Source of the DNA: Bin18 sp965200355
Lineage (GTDB): Bacteria > Desulfobacterota > Binatia > Bin18
Length of the DNA: 64,000 nt
Direction: 5' to 3'
Assembly (NCBI GenBank): GCA_965200355.1
Contig: OZ241351.1
Location: forward strand, 1,426,001 to 1,490,000
The notes under the pieces are model-generated. The model saw nothing but the letters and a program-made list of their open reading frames with translations, was not told where the DNA came from and ran no database searches. Below are positions 33,956 to 42,521 of this stretch, in pieces. The translations under genes and the position numbers were made by a program. Numbering within the stretch: position 1 is the first letter of the stretch; each line of letters opens with the position of its first letter.

Positions 33956-35029
33956 TTAGGCCGCACTGTCAGGCCGGTCTCCTTCGTAATACGGCGAGCG
34001 GCCCGGTTTGTCTTTGAGATGGACGAAGACCTTGTGCGAGAACCACTCGGTATACTCTCGGACCGTCACTGGCCGGTATTTGGGCGGATGGTCTGCGTCG
34101 CAACAGGTCTCTACGCACTCAATCAGGGTGGCCGGGCTGGGGCTATAGAAAAACGGAATCGCGTACCGGTCACGACCCGAGCGGTTGATGGCTCGGTGAA
34201 ACGTCGCGCGAAAGCGGCCGTTGCTCCACAGACGCAGAATCTCGCCGGCATTGACCAGAAAGGTCTCGGGTAGCGCCGGGGCCTGAATCCATTTTTTGTC
34301 CGAGGTGCGCAATTCCAGACCGGGCACCCCGGACTGAGCCAGAAACGTGATAAAGTCGCCATCGATATGCGGCGAGGCGTTAAACTGGTTGTCCTCACAC
34401 GGAGTTCCAGGATAGTGAGACACGCGCAGGATGCCCATTGGCCGCGAGTGTAGAAAGGCCTCGTCAAAGAAATGTTCGGGCAGACCCAGGGCGGTGGCAT
34501 ACACCGGCAGCAGGCGCAGGCTGAGCGCTTCCATCGCGTCAAAATACTCAACCAGGGTCTCCCGAAAGCCGGGCAAATCCGCCGGCCACTGATTGCCGCC
34601 CTGATACAGCGGGGCGGGCGCGCTGTCGGCTTGGCTGGCCTGGACCTCACGCCCAATGAAAAACGCCTCGCCAATATCCGGCTTACGGTCAGGCTCGTCC
34701 TGTTTATACTTGGGCTGCTGGAGCCCCTGGGGCATATAGCCAATGCCTTTGCTATCGACCTTGACGGCAAGTTTGCGCTCAAGCGGCAGCGCATGAAAGC
34801 GGGCGTTTTCCGCAAACACGCGCTCAACCAGCTCCTGGGGCACGCCGTGGTTTTTGATGAAAAAGAAACCGATATCTTCCAGCGCCTGGCAGACCTCCCG
34901 CCCCAGGCGGGTCAGCGCGCCGGGTTCTCCGGCCAGAAACGGCCCGAGGTCCAGGACCGGGATGAGGTCTTCCGCACTCAGCGGATCCGATTTTTTCACA
35001 AAGACGCGGGCCGTGTTCGCTTGGCTCAT
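33956..35029 (-). CDS. Isopenicillin N synthase-like Fe(II) dioxygenase
   Basis: A 357-residue non-haem iron oxygenase of the IPNS/plant 2-oxoglutarate-dioxygenase type, with the N-terminal DIOX_N domain (IPVLDLGPF; EDIGFFFIKNHGV). The iron triad is His221, Asp223 (HIDGD) and His278 (FHRA). The R-x-S motif that normally binds the co-substrate carboxylate is RYA (Arg288-Ala290), so the Ser is missing. ATG 35029 follows GGGAG. It is divergent from an LLM oxidoreductase. Confidence 0.9.
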   Translation of the reverse strand: MSQANTARVFVKKSDPLSAEDLIPVLDLGPFLAGEPGALTRLGREVCQALEDIGFFFIKNHGVPQELVERVFAENARFHALPLERKLAVKVDSKGIGYMPQGLQQPKYKQDEPDRKPDIGEAFFIGREVQASQADSAPAPLYQGGNQWPADLPGFRETLVEYFDAMEALSLRLLPVYATALGLPEHFFDEAFLHSRPMGILRVSHYPGTPCEDNQFNASPHIDGDFITFLAQSGVPGLELRTSDKKWIQAPALPETFLVNAGEILRLWSNGRFRATFHRAINRSGRDRYAIPFFYSPSPATLIECVETCCDADHPPKYRPVTVREYTEWFSHKVFVHLKDKPGRSPYYEGDRPDSAA

Positions 35030-35164
35030 AATACTCCCTCGCTGGATATCGCTCCCAACATATACAACCGTCCCGCGGGGAAGCAAGACAGCCGGCGGGA
35101 CCGGTTGACTTTCCGGTCCAATTCGCATGGAGTGCAGAGAATTTTTACCGCAAAGGAGGAAGGC

Positions 35165-36010
35165 ATGAAATATGGTATTGTCATGTTCGCCACGGATTAC
35201 GCGATCCGTCCTGACGATTTTGCCAAAGCGTGTGAAGACCGTGGCTTTGAGTCGGTCTGGTATCCCGAACATACCCATATTCCGGCGAGTCGGCGCAGCC
35301 CGTGGCCAGGGGGCAAGGACTTACCCAGAGACTATTGGCATACTCACGATTTGTTCGCCTCGCTGATGGCGGCCGCCGCCGCCACGACAACGCTCAAAGT
35401 CGGCAGCGGCATCTGCCTGGTGCAGGAGCACGACCCCATTAAGCTGGCCAAGGAAGTGGCCACGGTAGACCAGCTCTCCAACGGTCGCCTGCTGTTCGGC
35501 ATCGGGGGCGGCTGGAACGCCGAAGAAATGGAAAACCACGGCACGCCCTTTGACCGCCGCTGGAAAATTCTGAGAGAAAAAATCGAGGCTATGAAGGCGA
35601 TCTGGACGCAGGAGGAGGCCGAGTATCACGGGGAGTTTGTGAACTTCGACCCGATCTGGTCTTATCCCAAGCCGCTGCAAAAGCCCCATCCCCCTATTCT
35701 TTTGGGCTCCCACACTCCCGGCGGATTAAATCGGGTGGCCAACTACTGCGACGGCTGGATTCCAATCGAGCCACGCACGCCCGACCTCAAGGGCGGGATC
35801 GGCGATATGCACGCCCGGGCGGAAAAATTCGGGCGTCAGCCGACGGACCTGTCTGTCTCCGTTTTTATGGCCTCGGCTGAGGAAGCGGTGATCAATCGGT
35901 ATGAGGAATTGGGAGTCGAACGCTCCATCTTCGCCGTTCCGTCCGAGAGCCGGGACAAGGTTTTGCCGATTTTGGATAAGTACGCCGCGTTTATGGCGAG
36001 TATGCGCTAG
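35165..36010 (+). CDS. LLM-class (F420-type) oxidoreductase
   Basis: A complete 281-residue luciferase-like monooxygenase. GFESVWYPEH near the N terminus, KLAKEVATVDQLSNGRLLFG and KPHPPILLGS are family hallmarks and favour the F420-dependent subgroup. ATG 35165 follows AAAGGAGG. It is 27 bp before a GST gene on the same strand, a likely operon. Compare the partial relative at 2-451 and the stub at 18643. Confidence 0.93.
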   Translation: MKYGIVMFATDYAIRPDDFAKACEDRGFESVWYPEHTHIPASRRSPWPGGKDLPRDYWHTHDLFASLMAAAAATTTLKVGSGICLVQEHDPIKLAKEVATVDQLSNGRLLFGIGGGWNAEEMENHGTPFDRRWKILREKIEAMKAIWTQEEAEYHGEFVNFDPIWSYPKPLQKPHPPILLGSHTPGGLNRVANYCDGWIPIEPRTPDLKGGIGDMHARAEKFGRQPTDLSVSVFMASAEEAVINRYEELGVERSIFAVPSESRDKVLPILDKYAAFMASMR

Positions 36011-36037
36011 GCGCACCAACGTCAGGAGGAAAAACGT

Positions 36038-36760
36038 ATGATTGACCTACACTACTGGCCCACCCCGAACGGCAAGAAAGTCACCATTCTGCTGGAAGAG
36101 TGCGGGATGCCGTACACGATGATCCCGTGCAATATCGCCCAGGGAGATCAGTTCACGGACGAGTTTCTCAGAATCTGTCCGAATAATCGGATGCCGGCCC
36201 TCGTGGACCACGAGCCGCTCGGCGGGGGCGAGCCGATCAGTATTTTCGAGTCCGGGGCAATGATGATGTATATCGCCGAGAAGGCCGGGCAGTTTTATCC
36301 CCAGGATGTGCGCGCTCGTTACGACGTGAACCAGTGGCTGATGTGGCAGATGGCCAACCAGGGCCCCAAGAGTGGCGAATGCGGCCATTTCCGTCGCTTG
36401 GGCGACACGCAAGGGGAGCAGACCTATGCGGTCCGGCGTTTTACGGATGAGGTCAACCGTCTGTTCGGCGTGATGAACAACCAGTTGTATCGGCAGCCCT
36501 ATCTGGCCGGGAACGAATACACCATTGCCGATATGATCTGTTACCCCTGGACGGTCAGCTGGGAGGCCCAGGGTCAGGACATCAACGAGTTCAAGTACTT
36601 CAAGCGCTGGTTCGAGGAACTCTCGGAACGCGAAGGCGTCAAAAGAGGCATGGCCGTCGGCAGTGACCTCGGCTTCGACGTCGCCAAGCTCTCACAGGAA
36701 GAGAAAGACCGTCTCCGCAAAATGCTCTACAACCAGCGTGCCCGCCCGGTCCCGGAATAG
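36038..36760 (+). CDS. Glutathione S-transferase, Nu-class (YghU/YfcG-like)
   Basis: A 240-residue GST. The thioredoxin-like N-terminal domain starts LHYWPTPNGKKVTILLEE with the TPNGKK motif of the YfcG/YghU group, followed by cis-Pro NRMPALVD and the ESGAMMMYIAEK glutathione-binding turn; the C-terminal helical domain has NEYTIADMICYPW. Members act as disulfide-bond reductases. Ribosome site AGGAGG is clear. Downstream of an LLM oxidoreductase it may protect against electrophilic products (inference). Confidence 0.92.
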   Translation: MIDLHYWPTPNGKKVTILLEECGMPYTMIPCNIAQGDQFTDEFLRICPNNRMPALVDHEPLGGGEPISIFESGAMMMYIAEKAGQFYPQDVRARYDVNQWLMWQMANQGPKSGECGHFRRLGDTQGEQTYAVRRFTDEVNRLFGVMNNQLYRQPYLAGNEYTIADMICYPWTVSWEAQGQDINEFKYFKRWFEELSEREGVKRGMAVGSDLGFDVAKLSQEEKDRLRKMLYNQRARPVPE

Positions 36761-36824
36761 GTGGCCGGTCGGGTGAAGCGGTGCTCCAACGAGTCCCAGC
36801 TTCGACGGTGCCGTAAGAGTCAAC

Positions 36825-36857
36825 ACGAGACCCTGGGGTGTCCCCTCTGGGTCTCGT
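36825..36857. terminator. Long GC hairpin after GST gene
   Basis: acgagaccc (36825-36833) pairs perfectly with gggtctcgt (36849-36857), and the interior holds a second ggggtgtcccc stem. The position 65 bp after the GST stop and before the tcmP region fits a transcription terminator, although no long T-run follows. Confidence 0.6.
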
Positions 36858-36911
36858 CGTATTCGGACCAAGGCAAGAGCCCGAAATATGGGAGAGAGCG
36901 GAGGCCGTAGG

Positions 36912-37767
36912 ATGGACGATGTAGCGGAGCCCTCGGCAAGCTACGGCGGGGCGTGGCCTCAAGAAAAACTGAATATACTGAAAGCGTATCTGGACGCCTA
37001 CACAACTGCATTAAAAGATCAGTCCTTCAAACTGGTTTACATTGATGCCTTCGCCGGGACGGGCTCTGTCGAACTGGCGAGTCGAGCCGACCCGGACGCC
37101 CTCAAGTTCATCCAGGGCTCGGCAGCTATTGCTGTCGGTATTAACAATAAGCCGTTCGACAAACTCATTTTCGTTGAGAAAGATCAAGACCGGTATAGCG
37201 AATTGACCAAGCTAATAGATAGATATCCCGACAGAGATATTCAGATTGAGAACTCGGACGCTAATAAATTTCTCAGAGAGCTTCAATTGGATTGGAGGAG
37301 ATGGAGAGGTGTCCTTTTTCTTGACCCGTTCGGCACACAAGTCGAATGGGCCACCATTGAAATGGTGGCAGGATTCAACGCCCTGGACATTTGGATTCTG
37401 TTCTCTGTATCCGCCATTTCTCGGATGCTCCCGCAATCGAAGCGGCCAGAAGATGTTACGGCCAGATGGGTCGCTAGATTAAATAAAGTATTCGGTGACG
37501 AAAGCTGGCGTGCCCTGTATAGTGAAATACCACAAGAGGACTTGTTCAGAGATACTGAATATGAGCGAGAGCCAGGTATTGACGGAATTCTCAACACATA
37601 CAAAGGCAAATTAGCCAAGCTGTTCGGCAAGAGATTCCTAGAGAAATCCCGGCTCCTCAAGAACTCTAAGAATGCTGCCTTGTTCGATTTTTTGTTCTGT
37701 GTTGGCAATGTAAAGGGGAATTACGCCTGCGAAACGTATTGCCGAGCATATCCTGAAGAGGATGTAG
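36912..37767 (+). pseudogene. Three-Cys-motif partner protein TcmP, frameshifted near its end
   Basis: TcmP proteins accompany DUF5131 (Gp37/Gp68-like) three-Cys proteins. The sequence shows VYIDAFAGTGSVEL (methyltransferase-like), FVEKDQ, GVLFLDPFGTQVEW and LDIWILFSVSAISRML. From about 37720 the long frame reads through into the next gene, but the +1 frame gives PAKRIAEHILKRM and a TAG at 37765-37767, exactly the usual TcmP ending just before the next start. Removing one A near 37720 restores it. ATG 36912 follows CGGAGG with 7-bp spacing. The product as read is a C-terminally altered or fused protein. Confidence 0.75.
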
Positions 37768-37769
37768 CG

Positions 37770-38495
37770 ATGTCAACATACTCAACCATCGAGTGGACCG
37801 AGACGACCTGGAACCCGGTGACAGGGTGCGCAAAAATTAGCCACGGCTGCAAGCACTGCTATGCGGAGCGCATGTCACAAAGACTCCGCGCAATGGGCGT
37901 CGAGAAATATCGACACGGGTTTACCACCACCGTCCATGAATCTGCCCTCAGCGCTCCCTTGCACTGGCGGAAGCCCCGTGTCGTCTTCGTCAATTCTATG
38001 TCCGGCCTCTTCCACCAGTCCGTTCCCTCGCCATTCATTGAGGCCGTGTTCCAGACGATGAACCGCGCGTCGCACCATACCTTTCAGGTGCTGACCAAGC
38101 GACCGAGCCAGGTGGCCCGGATGGCGGCCCGATTGCACTGGACGCCAAACATCTGGCTCGGTGCCAGTATCGAATCTGAACGCTGGCGCGGACGGCTGAT
38201 ACCGCTCAAAGACACCCCGGCCCACACGAAATTCCTTTCCCTCGAACCATTGCTCGGCCCGTTGCCGGCCCTCCCGCTTGACGGGATTGATTGGGTGATC
38301 GTGGGTGGTGAGTCCGGCCCAGGTGCCAGGCCGATGCAGGTAGACTGGGTACGGGATATCCGCGACCAGTCTGTCCGCCACCATGTCCCCTTCTTCTTCA
38401 AACAGTGGGGCGGGCCAGTCAAGAAGCGAACGGGGCGCTCTTTGGACGGCCAGACTTGGGATCAGATGCCAGCGCGTATACGTGCGAGTCTGTGA
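37770..38495 (+). CDS. DUF5131 (phage Gp37/Gp68-like) three-Cys-motif protein
   Basis: A 241-residue protein. TTWNPVTGCAKISHGCKHCY carries the three cysteines (CxxxxxxCxxC) that define the three-Cys-motif family, thought to be radical-SAM-like; FQVLTKRPSQ, IWLGASIE, FLSLEPLLGPL and VIVGGESGPGARPM follow in the usual order. ATG 37770 has GAAGAGGA 8 bp upstream, showing it is naturally a separate gene even though it lies in frame with the extended tcmP reading frame. These pairs occur in phages and mobile regions; function unknown. Confidence 0.88.
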   Translation: MSTYSTIEWTETTWNPVTGCAKISHGCKHCYAERMSQRLRAMGVEKYRHGFTTTVHESALSAPLHWRKPRVVFVNSMSGLFHQSVPSPFIEAVFQTMNRASHHTFQVLTKRPSQVARMAARLHWTPNIWLGASIESERWRGRLIPLKDTPAHTKFLSLEPLLGPLPALPLDGIDWVIVGGESGPGARPMQVDWVRDIRDQSVRHHVPFFFKQWGGPVKKRTGRSLDGQTWDQMPARIRASL

Positions 38496-38521
38496 CTCTG
38501 GCTCCCGGCACGCTCGGCTGC

Positions 38522-39241
38522 TTACTGAAACCGGCGGGCGTCCTCTCCGGCGTAGCGCGCCACCATGGTATCTATCTGGGATGTCTGCTCCACTCTGTCG
38601 AGGACTTCGGTCAGACGGCGGGCGGGAATGGTGCACGTCAACTCGGTGGCCTGCATCCCGGTTCGTGCCCGGCTCAACGCGCAGCCGACACTCACGGCGA
38701 CCTGGCCGTCTTTCGCCATCGCGACGATATGACACTGGGGCTTGCCCTCGATCTTGAGGTCGGGCAGAGCGTCTGACAGCACCATGGCGGCGTGTGGGTT
38801 GATACGGAGCAGTACGACATCGGGCGCAAGCGGCGTTTCCGCCAGCGGTCCATAAGTCACGGCCCCAGGCTGGTCCGCTACCGTTGGAATATGGGGGAAG
38901 ACCTCCTCTGCCACCCAGCCGCTGTCCAGCAAGGTCGCCACGTCTTGGCCTTGCGCGGCCTCTTCCAAGGTTTTGAAACCGTGGGTGAGACTGCCCACGC
39001 TACAGTTGCCGTGGTCTTCGGCAATTGTGCTGAAGGTGCGCTCCCCGGCCTTGATCCAGAACACACAGCCGGCCGGCACCCGCCCGGTCCGCCCGTCCGG
39101 TGTGGGTGCGGCTAACGGTTCGTCAAAGGCCGGAATGTTTTCCGGGCGGGCCGGGCTGAAGGTAATCGCCAGCGGCGCGGCCACCGGGCGCAGCGCCTTG
39201 GTGAGGCGCTCGGCTAAGCTGTTCCAATCTGCTGTGGTCAT
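38522..39241 (-). CDS. DUF169 family protein
   Basis: A 239-residue DUF169 protein: LAITFSPARPENIP, a Cys-containing AGCVFWIKAGERTFST, DHGNCSVGSLTHGF and late VSVGCALSRARTGM. The family has conserved cysteines and an unknown function, sometimes beside redox genes. ATG 39241 follows AAGGAGTG. It starts 30 bp after the linalool-dehydratase-like gene on the same strand, so it is probably in the same transcript and may serve that enzyme. Confidence 0.88.
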   Translation of the reverse strand: MTTADWNSLAERLTKALRPVAAPLAITFSPARPENIPAFDEPLAAPTPDGRTGRVPAGCVFWIKAGERTFSTIAEDHGNCSVGSLTHGFKTLEEAAQGQDVATLLDSGWVAEEVFPHIPTVADQPGAVTYGPLAETPLAPDVVLLRINPHAAMVLSDALPDLKIEGKPQCHIVAMAKDGQVAVSVGCALSRARTGMQATELTCTIPARRLTEVLDRVEQTSQIDTMVARYAGEDARRFQ

Positions 39242-39271
39242 GGTATTCACTCCTTCGGAGAGCACCCGGTC

Positions 39272-40810
39272 TCAGGTTTCAATAATCTGAAATGCGTGCA
39301 AACCAATCTCGGTTGAGACTGCCATCTCGTCGCCCTGTACGCTCCAGTTGTCCCACGTCTGACCATCCATGCGGACCCGACAGGCGCTCGGCTGCGCCAA
39401 GTTCTTGACGCGAAAGCTGGTCGGGCGGCCCTGGGCGGCCGGGTCAGCCGGATAGGTTCGTAAAACCAGAGTTTTCCTCTCCTGGTCGTAATACGCCTGT
39501 GACAAACCCATGTTGGGAAAGTCCACCCCGTACACGCTGGGCTGGTCGAACTTCTCCAGGTTCGGCTCGGTATAGAGGCGTGACCACGCGCCTGGGCCGC
39601 CGACCTCGGCCACCATCAGATTGGCGTTATACTGCCCACGCGGATAGGGCTCGTTCAGTCCAAAGCCATAATAGAACTCGCCCGCGTCCCGGTCCCAGGT
39701 TGGCTCGTAGTTGGCCTCGACATGGGCGCGTATTTTCCTGACCGTGTTGGTGTCACCCAGGTCCTGGGCCAGACTCAGGGCGCGGACCGTCATATACGGA
39801 TGATCCTCGGTCGCGCCGGGCGCAAAGGTCATATACGCCGTGCCGTCCGGCTTTTCGACCAGATAGTCCCGCTTGGCGGCCTCGTAAAAGCGGGTGGCCA
39901 TGGCCCGGTCGTTCGGCAAGAGGTAAAACCCCCACATAATCCAGCTAAAGACGGCCAGCAGGGTGTTATTGTAATCAATGAGCGGGTCGTAATAAATGGT
40001 CACCCACTCGGGCAGGAGCGGGTCTTCGGACGGGGCAATATAGTTGCGCTTGGCGTACTCGTACCACTGCTCAAACGCGCGGAACGTCTTGCCGTTGTAG
40101 AAGATGTCGTAAAGCCTCAGACCGAGGCTGGTGACCGTGAGTCACAGCGGCCACACTTTGGTGTTCTCTCAATGCGAGCCTTCGGGTCTGCCACACCACT
40201 GATCGCTGATATACTCATTCATGCTGGTGTGGGTGTAGTGAAAGGTGTGTTCGCCATTATTCACCACCGAGAAGCCGTCGTTATATTTCCGGTCCCCCGA
40301 CACATACAGGTGCAGGCCCATGGTCAACGACAGAAAGCCTTTATAGTAAATCGCCCCGGCGGCCTTGATCGGGTCGGGCTCATAGCCCCACGGCTCAACC
40401 CCGTTTGCGGCCCAGCCGGGTGAGTCGTATTTGCCACGGAGTTCGGTGGGAATGAGCAGGGGGAAAAATTCGTCGGGGTAGTGCTCACGCTGCGGGTCGG
40501 GGCCGATCTGCGCGGACCAGTCATAGGTTCCCCAGTAGTCCGTAATACGGTCAACCAGACTTTCAAGAATTTTGCTGTACACCTCGCGCCAGGCCGGCGT
40601 GATGTCGCTCATCAGGGCGACCGCGTAGGACGAATCCACGGCGTCAAAGCGATGAAAATTCCCCATGGGGGGCAGGCTTTTATCGTCCCACATTTCAGAC
40701 GGCCGACCGTCTTTGGACCAGTCGTCATCCACCGTGGCCTTGCGGTACAGATATTTGAGCCAGCCGCGCGCCCGTTCGGACAACTCGGTCTGGACTGTCT
40801 CGTGTGTCAT
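39272..40810 (-). CDS. Linalool dehydratase/isomerase-like protein with two in-frame UGA (candidate selenoprotein)
   Basis: A 512-codon gene read through two UGA codons, Sec214 (40171-40169) and Sec223 (40144-40142). Before them: LTMGLHLYVSGDRKYND, VNNGEHTFHYTHTSMNEYIS, PEGSH; between: ENTKVWPL; after: LTVTSLGLRLYD, EQWYEYAKRNY, VTIYYDPLIDYNNT, to FQIIET. As I recall the family, this segment normally reads HCENTKIWPxCLxAAGLGL, so both UGAs replace conserved Cys. Castellaniella LinD has active-site C171 and C180 with the same nine-residue spacing. There are no other in-frame stops from ATG 40810 to 39272. The family hydrates/dehydrates and isomerises allylic terpene alcohols. Neighbours: SDR upstream, DUF169 downstream. 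The alternative is a pseudogene with two nonsense mutations. Confidence 0.75.
40113..40129 (-). promoter_or_regulatory. Candidate bacterial SECIS element
   Basis: On the minus-strand RNA the second UGA (40144-40142) is followed by 18 nt and then loop GGUCU (40123-40119), closed by a perfect 6-bp stem AGCCUC/GAGGCU (40129-40124 with 40118-40113). E. coli fdhF, as I recall it, also has 18 nt between its Sec UGA and a GGUCU apical loop on a GC-rich stem recognised by SelB. The first UGA has only a weak ACAC/GUGU hairpin of its own. Confidence 0.7.
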
Positions 40811-40913
40811 ACTGCCCTCCTTCAGCGTGCAGTCAAAGGGTGCCGGCGAATCCCTCTATCTACCAGCCCAACGGGATAGAGGAAAAGCAGACGGGCGAGG
40901 GCGGCCCCGTTTT

Positions 40914-41696
40914 CTATCTCCCGCCTCTGGTCTGGTAATATCCGAAGGCGCTCCAGCCACCGTCAATCACCATGACCTCGCCGGTCATGAAACCAGCATC
41001 CTGGCTGGCGACAAAGCGGACGGCTTTGGCAATGTCCGCACCGGAGCCCAGCCGCCGTTGGGGCGTGCGCTTGATCAAATCGAGGGCGGTCAGCTTGCCA
41101 TCGGCCTCAAGCCCGTCAATCATGTCCGACTCAATATAGCCCGGCGCGATACAGTTCACGCGAATCCCATACCTGGCCCACTCAATTGCCATGACCCTGG
41201 TCATGTGATCGACCGCGGCTTTTGAGGTGCAGTAACCCAGCGTGGCCGGGAAGGCGTTGCGCCCCAGAATCGACCCGATATTGATAATGCAACCCCCGCC
41301 GTGCTGCGTCATATGACGCGCCGCAGCCTGGGAACACAGGAAGATGGACTTCACATTGATATCCATATGCTGGTCCCAGTTCTCTTCGGTCATCTCCAGC
41401 GTCAACTGCGGGCGGGTGATCCCAGCATTATTGACCAGAATATCAACCGGTCCGAGCTGTTCCTCAATCTCGGCAAACACGCGCGTGACCTCGGCCGCCC
41501 GCTCGACATGGCAGCCGAAGGCGACCGCCTCTCCGCCCTGACTCGTGATTGCGGCCACCGTCTCTGCCGCGTTTTCGGCCCGGGTCGCCACGCAGGCCAG
41601 CCGCGCGCCGGCTTCCGCCAGCTCAATGGCAATCGGTTTGCCCAGGCCGCGGCTGGCACCGGTGACGACCGTGACTTTTCCAGAAAAAATACCCAT
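40914..41696 (-). CDS. Short-chain dehydrogenase (FabG-like)
   Basis: A 260-residue classical SDR: TGASRGLG cofactor motif (residues about 13-20), NNAG, catalytic Ser in NIGSILG, YCTSK Tyr-Lys pair and a C-terminal VIDGGWSAFG. It is on the same strand and 103 bp upstream of the linalool-dehydratase-like gene, so it may oxidise or reduce an alcohol/ketone of the same pathway. The ribosome binding site before ATG 41696 is weak. Confidence 0.92.
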   Translation of the reverse strand: MGIFSGKVTVVTGASRGLGKPIAIELAEAGARLACVATRAENAAETVAAITSQGGEAVAFGCHVERAAEVTRVFAEIEEQLGPVDILVNNAGITRPQLTLEMTEENWDQHMDINVKSIFLCSQAAARHMTQHGGGCIINIGSILGRNAFPATLGYCTSKAAVDHMTRVMAIEWARYGIRVNCIAPGYIESDMIDGLEADGKLTALDLIKRTPQRRLGSGADIAKAVRFVASQDAGFMTGEVMVIDGGWSAFGYYQTRGGR

Positions 41697-41886
41697 GCCC
41701 TATTGCTCTCGTGGATGTCCGGTGTGGTGGGGAGCAAGAAAAGCACCGAAGCGAAGGCGTTGACGCATACTGTCTCCAGTCCTCACAGTGTTTCGCTGGA
41801 CTGTACCAAAACCGCTCCGGGGGAACCAGGGACACATCTTGCCGGCCCGTTTCGGTATGGATACGCTGTGTACATAAAGGTATCAA

Positions 41887-42177
41887 ATGGAATGGACCTG
41901 GGACGAGGAGAAAAACGCTCGTAATTTTGTGAAACACGGCGTGACATTTGAAGCAGCTTTGCAAGTGTTCAACGATCCATATGGGATCGAAAAAGAGGAT
42001 ATAGCCCATTCCTCGATTACAGAACAGCGACGTTGGAGGACGGGCAAGCTCAGCAACGGGAGGACGGTGACTGTTGTCTATACCCGTAGAGAGCAAGTCA
42101 TCCGTTTGATCTCCGCCCAAGAACGACGCCGGGAAAGAAGAGAGTATGAAGAAGCCAACCGCAAAGAAAAACCATAG
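41887..42177 (+). CDS. brnT: BrnT-type toxin of a BrnTA system
   Basis: A 96-residue RelE-fold ribonuclease toxin. MEWTWDEEKNARNFVKHGVTFE is the typical BrnT opening and RLISAQERRRERREYEE the typical C-terminal helix with the conserved RxxxRERR-E-Y pattern. It overlaps the BrnA gene by 32 bp. Both genes appear intact, unlike the other two toxin-antitoxin loci in this window. Confidence 0.92.
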   Translation: MEWTWDEEKNARNFVKHGVTFEAALQVFNDPYGIEKEDIAHSSITEQRRWRTGKLSNGRTVTVVYTRREQVIRLISAQERRRERREYEEANRKEKP

Positions 42178-42436
42178 TCGTTTCCGTCTCATCTCCAAGC
42201 CCCGGCTCTTCACCAAAGAGGAGACGGACCTCTCCAACGCCAAGGTCAATATCCACATCCGCCTGGACGCTGATATTATTCACTACTTTAAGGAGCAGGC
42301 AGCCCGGGAGGGAGGGAAATACCAGACCTTGCTCAACCAGCACCTGCGTCAGACCATCTGGCCGGAGCGCGAGCCTGAGTACAAATTGGAACAGCGGGTA
42401 CGGCTGATTGAAGAGCGACTCGGCTTGTCATCCTAG
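42146..42436 (+). CDS. brnA: BrnA-type antitoxin
   Basis: A 96-residue ribbon-helix-helix antitoxin: KVNIHIRLDADIIHYFKEQA, then GGKYQTLLNQHLRQTI is the BrnA core. It neutralises BrnT and autorepresses the operon in known systems. The start at 42146 lies inside brnT; the basic leader (MKKPTAKKNHSR) may be shorter if a later codon is used. Confidence 0.92.
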   Translation: MKKPTAKKNHSRFRLISKPRLFTKEETDLSNAKVNIHIRLDADIIHYFKEQAAREGGKYQTLLNQHLRQTIWPEREPEYKLEQRVRLIEERLGLSS

Positions 42437-42521
42437 ACTGTCCAAGAGCACCGGTATCCCGCGAGTGGACCGGTCGGAGCAATCGCCCTCCTTGAGATTC
42501 CTCCGCTCCCTTCTTCTGGCC

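Noticed and set aside
36888..38495. A genuine 535-residue TcmP-DUF5131 fusion protein
   Set aside because: The natural TcmP C terminus and stop survive in the +1 frame and the second gene keeps its own ribosome site, so two genes plus an indel is the simpler reading.
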